Assembly: GCA_028288585.1 (NCBI GenBank)
Contig: JAQBNL010000051.1
Coordinates: 1-36,304, forward strand
Reading direction: 5' to 3'
Source of the DNA: Chitinophagaceae bacterium
GTDB lineage: Bacteria; Bacteroidota; Bacteroidia; Chitinophagales; Chitinophagaceae
Length of the DNA: 36,304 bases
A program made the position numbers and the translations under genes. The notes under the pieces were generated by a model. It worked only from the letters and a program-made list of their open reading frames with translations, did not search any database and was not told where the DNA came from. How positions within the stretch are numbered: the first letter of the stretch is position 1; every line of letters starts with the position of its first letter. Positions 32,332-36,304 of the stretch are shown here, in pieces.

Positions 32332-35300
32332 TTAACTGCAGCCCATGCTGTTGCCACAGTTCAAGCATTTATAGCAGGTACCGCTGCGGATAGTGATGTG
32401 ACCACATGTATTACAGGGAGGAGCATCGCTTTGCATGCTTTTGGCAGCAGAGTTAACGGCATCCATTTCGCTGTGAACTTTTTTTATTGATTCCATCCTG
32501 TGCGCTCTTACCTGTGGAGCCTGCACAGTGCTGCCGGGGGAAGTTCCTAATACTCTTACTTCACTTAATTCATGAACTCTTTCACCAATAGTAGGTGTTG
32601 CTTCATCCCATTCCTCATTTCCGGTATTTAGCACTTCAGGTTTGTCAAGTACATGCACCAGGTCATTTCTTCCTAAATATTCATAAGCCAATGAGCGGAA
32701 CATAAAGTCAATAATTGAAGTAGTGGTTTTAATGTTCGGATGATCTACCATACCTGAAGGCTCGAACCTTGTGAATACAAATTTTTCAACAAACTCTTCT
32801 AAAGGAACACCGTATTGTAAGCCAATAGAGATAGAAATTGCAAAACAGTTAAGCATGCTACGCATGGTAGCGCCTTCCTTAGCCATGTCAATAAAAATTT
32901 CGCCTAATGTTCCATCATTATATTCACCTGTTCTTAAAAATAATGCCTGCCCGTTTATTTTTGCTTTTTGTGTAAAGCCTCTTCTTTTTGCAGGTAACGC
33001 TCTGCGCTCAACAATCATTGCCAGCTGGCGTTTTAAAGATGTATCTGCACTGCTCTGTACTCTTTTATTTACTTCTTCCAGTAAATCTTCAACAGTAAGT
33101 GTGCTCATATCCACTATCCTTGATTCATTATTGTCCATTGCCAACTGATCATTGTCAACTGTCTTTTTCTTCTTATCACTTTTATTGCTAAGAGGCTGTG
33201 ATAATTTAGAACCATCACGATACAATGCACAGGCTTTTAAGCCTAACTGCCAGCTTAGTTTATAGGCTTCATCAATTTCTTCTATTGTTGCCTCATTGGG
33301 AAGGTTGATGGTTTTTGAAATGGCGCCGCTGATGAAAGGTTGTGCAGCAGCCATCATGCGGATATGGCCTGTAAAGTGAATATACCTTTCGCCTTTTTGT
33401 CCGCACTTATTAGCACAATCAAAAACTGAAAGATGTTCTTCTTTTAAATAAGGAGCGCCTTCAACAGTCATAGTGCCACAGATGTATTCGTTAGCTTCTT
33501 CAATTTGCTCTTCCGTAAATCCTAATGCTTCTAAAAAATTCCATTCAAAATTTTGATATTGTTCTTTTGTAAACCCTAAGCGATGCAAACATTCTTCACC
33601 CAGGTTGAAGACATTAAATACAAAAGCAATGTCAAATGCAGATGCAAGACTGTCTTCAAGTTTTTTAATTTCTTCCGGAAGAAATCCTTTATCAGCCAGT
33701 GATTGATTATTAATATGAGGAGAACTTTTGAGCGATGCATAACCTTTCGCATAATTTACAATCCTGTCAATTTGCTTCTCACTATATTTTAAATTGCGTA
33801 AAGCCTGCGGCACACTTTGATTGATGATCTTAAAATAACCGCCACCGCTTAGTTTTTTAAATTTAACCAGCGCAAAATCAGGTTCAACGCCTGTTGTATC
33901 GCAATCCATAACCAACCCGATTGTTCCCGTTGGCGCTATCACAGTTGTTTGTGCATTGCGGTAACCAAATTTTTCGCCCATCATCACCGCATCATCCCAT
34001 GCTTTTGTTGCAGCTGTTAATAAATAATCAGGACAATATTTTGCATTGATGCCCTGCGGTTTTATTTCAATTCCATCATATGCATCCATTGCATCGTATG
34101 CAGCCGCACGATGGTTACGCATAACACGAAGCATATGATTTTTATTTTCTTCATATTTACTGAATGTTCCTAAATGCTCCGCCAGCTCTGCAGATGTTTT
34201 ATAAGCAATACCGGTCATTATTGCTGTTACAGCGCCTGCAATTCCCCTGGCTTCTTCACTGTCGTATGCAATGCCGCTAACCATCAGCAGGCTTCCTAAG
34301 TTTGCATAACCTAAACCAAGCGTTCTGTAATCATAAGAGAGCTGTGCAACTTCTTTACTTGGAAATTGCGCCATCAATACAGATATCTCCAGAACAGTTG
34401 TCCATAATCTCACAGTATATTCAAATCCTGCAACGTCGATCCTGTTATCATCTTCATTAAAAAATTTGCGAAGATTTACAGAAGCAAGGTTACATGCTGT
34501 ATTATCCAGGAACATATATTCACTGCAGGGATTGGATGCTCTTATCTGTCCGCCTTCAGGGCAGGTATGCCATTCGTTTATTGTTGTATTGTATTGCGTT
34601 CCGGGATCAGCACAGTTCCATGCGGCATTGGTAATTTTATCCCAAAGTCCTTGTGCTTTTATTTTCTTCATTGTTCTTCCATCGCTTCTTGCTTTTAATT
34701 CCCAATCACCATTTGCTTCCAAAGCATGAAAAAATTCATTAGGGATTCTAACAGAGTTATTGCTGTTTTGTCCGCTTACAGTTTTGTATGCCTCTCCTTC
34801 ATAATCACTGGGGTAACCTGCCGCAATTAATGCAGCCACTTTCTTTTCCTCTTCCACTTTCCAGTTTACAAAAGTTTCAATTTCAGGATGATCAAGATCA
34901 AGACAAACCATTTTAGCAGCACGCCTTGTTGTACCCCCGCTCTTAATTGCGCCTGCTGCCCTGTCACCAATTTTTAGGAAACTCATCAGACCACTTGAGG
35001 TTCCGCCGCCACTTAATTTTTCACCTTCGCCACGTATGCTTGAAAAATTTGTTCCTACTCCGCTGCCATACTTAAATATTCTTGCTTCTCTAACCCATAG
35101 ATCCATTATCCCGCCTTCATTCACCAGGTCGTCTTCTACACTTAAAATAAAACATGCATGGGGTTGCGGACGCTCATATGCTGATGTAGATTTTTTTAAT
35201 TGTCCATCATTTTGATCTACATAATAATGGCCCTGGGGTTTACCTTTTATTCCATATACTTCATGCAGGCCTGTATTAAACCATTGCGGAGAATTGGGAA

Positions 35301-35694
35301 CACAAGACTGGTTCAATATACCATACACTAACTCATCATAAAATACCTGTGCATCCTGCTCTGATGCAAAGTAATTATATCGCTCACCCCAAACCCGCCA
35401 GCAATGTGCAAGACGGTGCGCTACCTGCTTAACAGTAGTTTCCCTTCCTGAACTTCCAGCGGGTTGCGGCACGCCTGCTTTACGAAAATATTTCTGTGCT
35501 AAAATATCAGTAGCAATCTGGCTCCATTGTTTTGGAACTTCTACATTGTCCATTTGAAAAACTATCTCACCCGATGTATTTTTAATTACCGAGGTACGGT
35601 AATCATACTCAAACATTTCATATGGGGTAATTCCTTCTTTGGTAAAGTGACGGGGGAACTGAAGTCCTTTTGCAGACTGCTTTTTGTTTGACAT
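32332..35694 (-). CDS. nrdJ: Vitamin B12-dependent ribonucleotide reductase (class II)
   Basis: A 1120-residue class II reductase, which makes deoxyribonucleotides using adenosylcobalamin and needs no oxygen. Active-site segments: PQPHACFILSVEDD (C181), the finger-loop SNPCSEYMFLDNTACNLASVNL (NPCSEY at 388-393), and TTVIAPTGTIGLVMDCDTTGVEPDFALVKFKK. A variable Lys/Asp-rich linker (about residues 845-875) precedes the C-terminal TSCPD-type domain (LPAKRRGFTQKAKINGQALFLRTGEYNDGTLGEIFIDMAKEGATMRSMLNCFAIS). The tail has redox or zinc-type cysteines (CNTCGHITIRSGTCYKCLNCG). The linker contains repeat-derived sequence (33121-33163). I see no cobalamin riboswitch in the 270-base upstream spacer. Confidence 0.97.
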   Translation of the reverse strand: MSNKKQSAKGLQFPRHFTKEGITPYEMFEYDYRTSVIKNTSGEIVFQMDNVEVPKQWSQIATDILAQKYFRKAGVPQPAGSSGRETTVKQVAHRLAHCWRVWGERYNYFASEQDAQVFYDELVYGILNQSCVPNSPQWFNTGLHEVYGIKGKPQGHYYVDQNDGQLKKSTSAYERPQPHACFILSVEDDLVNEGGIMDLWVREARIFKYGSGVGTNFSSIRGEGEKLSGGGTSSGLMSFLKIGDRAAGAIKSGGTTRRAAKMVCLDLDHPEIETFVNWKVEEEKKVAALIAAGYPSDYEGEAYKTVSGQNSNNSVRIPNEFFHALEANGDWELKARSDGRTMKKIKAQGLWDKITNAAWNCADPGTQYNTTINEWHTCPEGGQIRASNPCSEYMFLDNTACNLASVNLRKFFNEDDNRIDVAGFEYTVRLWTTVLEISVLMAQFPSKEVAQLSYDYRTLGLGYANLGSLLMVSGIAYDSEEARGIAGAVTAIMTGIAYKTSAELAEHLGTFSKYEENKNHMLRVMRNHRAAAYDAMDAYDGIEIKPQGINAKYCPDYLLTAATKAWDDAVMMGEKFGYRNAQTTVIAPTGTIGLVMDCDTTGVEPDFALVKFKKLSGGGYFKIINQSVPQALRNLKYSEKQIDRIVNYAKGYASLKSSPHINNQSLADKGFLPEEIKKLEDSLASAFDIAFVFNVFNLGEECLHRLGFTKEQYQNFEWNFLEALGFTEEQIEEANEYICGTMTVEGAPYLKEEHLSVFDCANKCGQKGERYIHFTGHIRMMAAAQPFISGAISKTINLPNEATIEEIDEAYKLSWQLGLKACALYRDGSKLSQPLSNKSDKKKKTVDNDQLAMDNNESRIVDMSTLTVEDLLEEVNKRVQSSADTSLKRQLAMIVERRALPAKRRGFTQKAKINGQALFLRTGEYNDGTLGEIFIDMAKEGATMRSMLNCFAISISIGLQYGVPLEEFVEKFVFTRFEPSGMVDHPNIKTTTSIIDFMFRSLAYEYLGRNDLVHVLDKPEVLNTGNEEWDEATPTIGERVHELSEVRVLGTSPGSTVQAPQVRAHRMESIKKVHSEMDAVNSAAKSMQSDAPPCNTCGHITIRSGTCYKCLNCGNSMGCS
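33121..33163. repeat. Repeat-like element inside nrdJ linker
   Basis: On the coding strand it begins GACAGTTGACAATGATCAGT and continues TGGCAATGGACAATAATGAA, that is, degenerate AGTTGACAAT / GGACAAT units. It encodes the linker segment TVDNDQLAMDNNES. It resembles the GACAATTGACAATGGACAATG repeats of Bacteroidetes spacers (recollection, not searched). Confidence 0.55.
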
Positions 35695-35964
35695 AAGATT
35701 TAAAATATTTTAGGGTTAATAGTTAGTTTTGGCAAACGTGGAGAACGAAAATATTTTTTCTATTTCAACAAACAAACTCTTAAATATTAACACCTGTGGA
35801 AAAGAGATGTGCAAAATTTTTAAAGTGAGACGGGTATTGAGTCTTTTGATTTTTCTTTGATTTTTACACATTTTGAGGATAAAATAAATTTGTTATGACA
35901 AGAAAAATTTGGTAGTAGTGTATTAGCGAAAAATAAAGGCATCATCCTATAAAAAAAATTATTA
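35695..35964. other. Divergent spacer between nrdJ and dtd
   Basis: A 270-base A+T-rich spacer with divergent promoters expected. Apart from the -7 element for dtd at 35885, I see no convincing gene, hairpin terminator, NrdR box or cobalamin box in it. Confidence 0.6.
35885..35892 (+). promoter_or_regulatory. -7 promoter element of dtd
   Basis: TAAATTTG is an exact TAnnTTTG match with TTTG at 35856-35859 as a possible, slightly distant -33 element. The leader to the dtd ATG would be 72 bases. Confidence 0.45.
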
Positions 35965-36304
35965 ATGAGAGCAGTTATACAAAGGGTTTTGCAGGCCAAT
36001 GTGATGATAAATAATCAGATTAAATCGGACATTAAAAATGGTTTGCTTGTGTTTGTTGGTATTGAAGATGAAGATACCGAAGATGATATTGAATGGCTAA
36101 GTAATAAGATCGTTAACCTCCGCATTTTTAATGATGAAAATAAAATCCCCAACATCTCAGTAAAAGATATTGATGGAGAAATTTTAGCTGTGAGTCAATT
36201 TACATTGCATGCTTCTACAAAAAAAGGAAACCGCCCTTCATACATAAAAGCAAGTAAGGCAGAGATCGCCATACCGCTGTATGAACAATTTATTATTCAA
36301 TTAG
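35965..36304 (+). CDS. dtd: D-aminoacyl-tRNA deacylase, N-terminal part
   Basis: The first 113 codons of a gene that runs off the right edge. The protein starts MRAVIQRVLQANVMINNQ and continues with KNGLLVFVGIEDEDTEDDIEWLSNKIVNLRIFND. The conserved active-site block AVSQFTLHASTKKGNRPSY is present (SQFTL motif). Dtd hydrolyses D-amino acids (and mischarged glycine) from tRNA in the cytoplasm. The full family length is about 145-150 residues, so about 35 residues are missing, including the GPVTF-type motif. No frameshift is seen. Confidence 0.95.
   Translation, partial: MRAVIQRVLQANVMINNQIKSDIKNGLLVFVGIEDEDTEDDIEWLSNKIVNLRIFNDENKIPNISVKDIDGEILAVSQFTLHASTKKGNRPSYIKASKAEIAIPLYEQFIIQL

Noticed and set aside
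32771-33148. A 125-codon plus-strand frame opposite nrdJ
   Set aside because: Antisense to the well conserved C-terminal domain of NrdJ; no start context and no recognisable domain.

Overview
The window looks like a chromosomal segment of a Bacteroidetes bacterium, most likely of the Chitinophagaceae (order Chitinophagales). The grounds are: (i) a complete gldK-gldL-gldM-gldN block and a separate gldB, which occur only in Bacteroidetes gliding motility / type IX secretion (T9SS); (ii) families confined to or typical of the phylum (DUF4271, DUF4783, YyaL-like DUF255 protein, Haem_bd protein, MoxR-DUF58 pair); (iii) A+T-rich sequence, almost no Shine-Dalgarno sites, and many copies of the Bacteroidetes -7 promoter element TAnnTTTG. 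I see no tRNA, rRNA, insertion sequence, prophage or CRISPR array. No intergenic stretch exceeds about 270 bases.

Layout. 1-1231 (minus): start of a DUF58 protein and the MoxR ATPase, separated by a repeat-rich spacer. 1357-2646 (plus): a YbjQ/UPF0145 protein and an A+T-rich GIY-YIG/DUF4357 protein, the most accessory-looking gene here. 2658-5439: glutamine-dependent NAD synthetase (minus) divergent from lipoprotein GldB (plus). 5473-7632 (minus): ApaG, a SUI1/eIF1-like factor coupled to NadC, and DUF4783. 7822-14560 (plus): GpmI with a haem-binding protein, an ECF sigma factor with a membrane/beta-barrel partner, a lipoprotein, and UvrC. 14740-21799 (minus): the T9SS motor/ring operon gldKLMN and a large YyaL-type thioredoxin-domain protein. 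21929-25351 (plus): acpP-fabF-rnc-gpsA. 25382-26621: a possible 37-residue membrane protein, and HemW on minus. 26678-30882 (plus): BamA/TamA-like barrel protein, DUF4271 protein, HemD, and a GNAT acetyltransferase. 30886-35694 (minus): YcxB-like protein, OmpA-family protein, and B12-dependent ribonucleotide reductase NrdJ. 35965 to the end (plus): Dtd, cut by the window edge.

Functional threads. NAD synthesis (nadC, nadE), haem synthesis (hemD, and hemW as haem chaperone), fatty acid and phospholipid precursors (acpP, fabF, gpsA), envelope biogenesis (BamA-like, OmpA-like, T9SS), DNA repair and precursor supply (uvrC, nrdJ), and translation quality or initiation (dtd, SUI1-like).

I found no clear new multi-gene defence or metabolic system. 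The most unusual signals are at the DNA level. First, at least six genes carry a TAnnTTTG element only 4-8 bases before the start codon, which predicts leaderless or near-leaderless mRNAs. Second, several short dispersed-repeat-like elements (heptamer arrays, GC-rich hairpins, small palindromes) lie in spacers, and three of them run into coding sequence, forming the UvrC C-terminal tail and linkers in HemW and NrdJ. Third, a perfect 17-bp tandem duplication sits on the gldM stop / gldN start junction.
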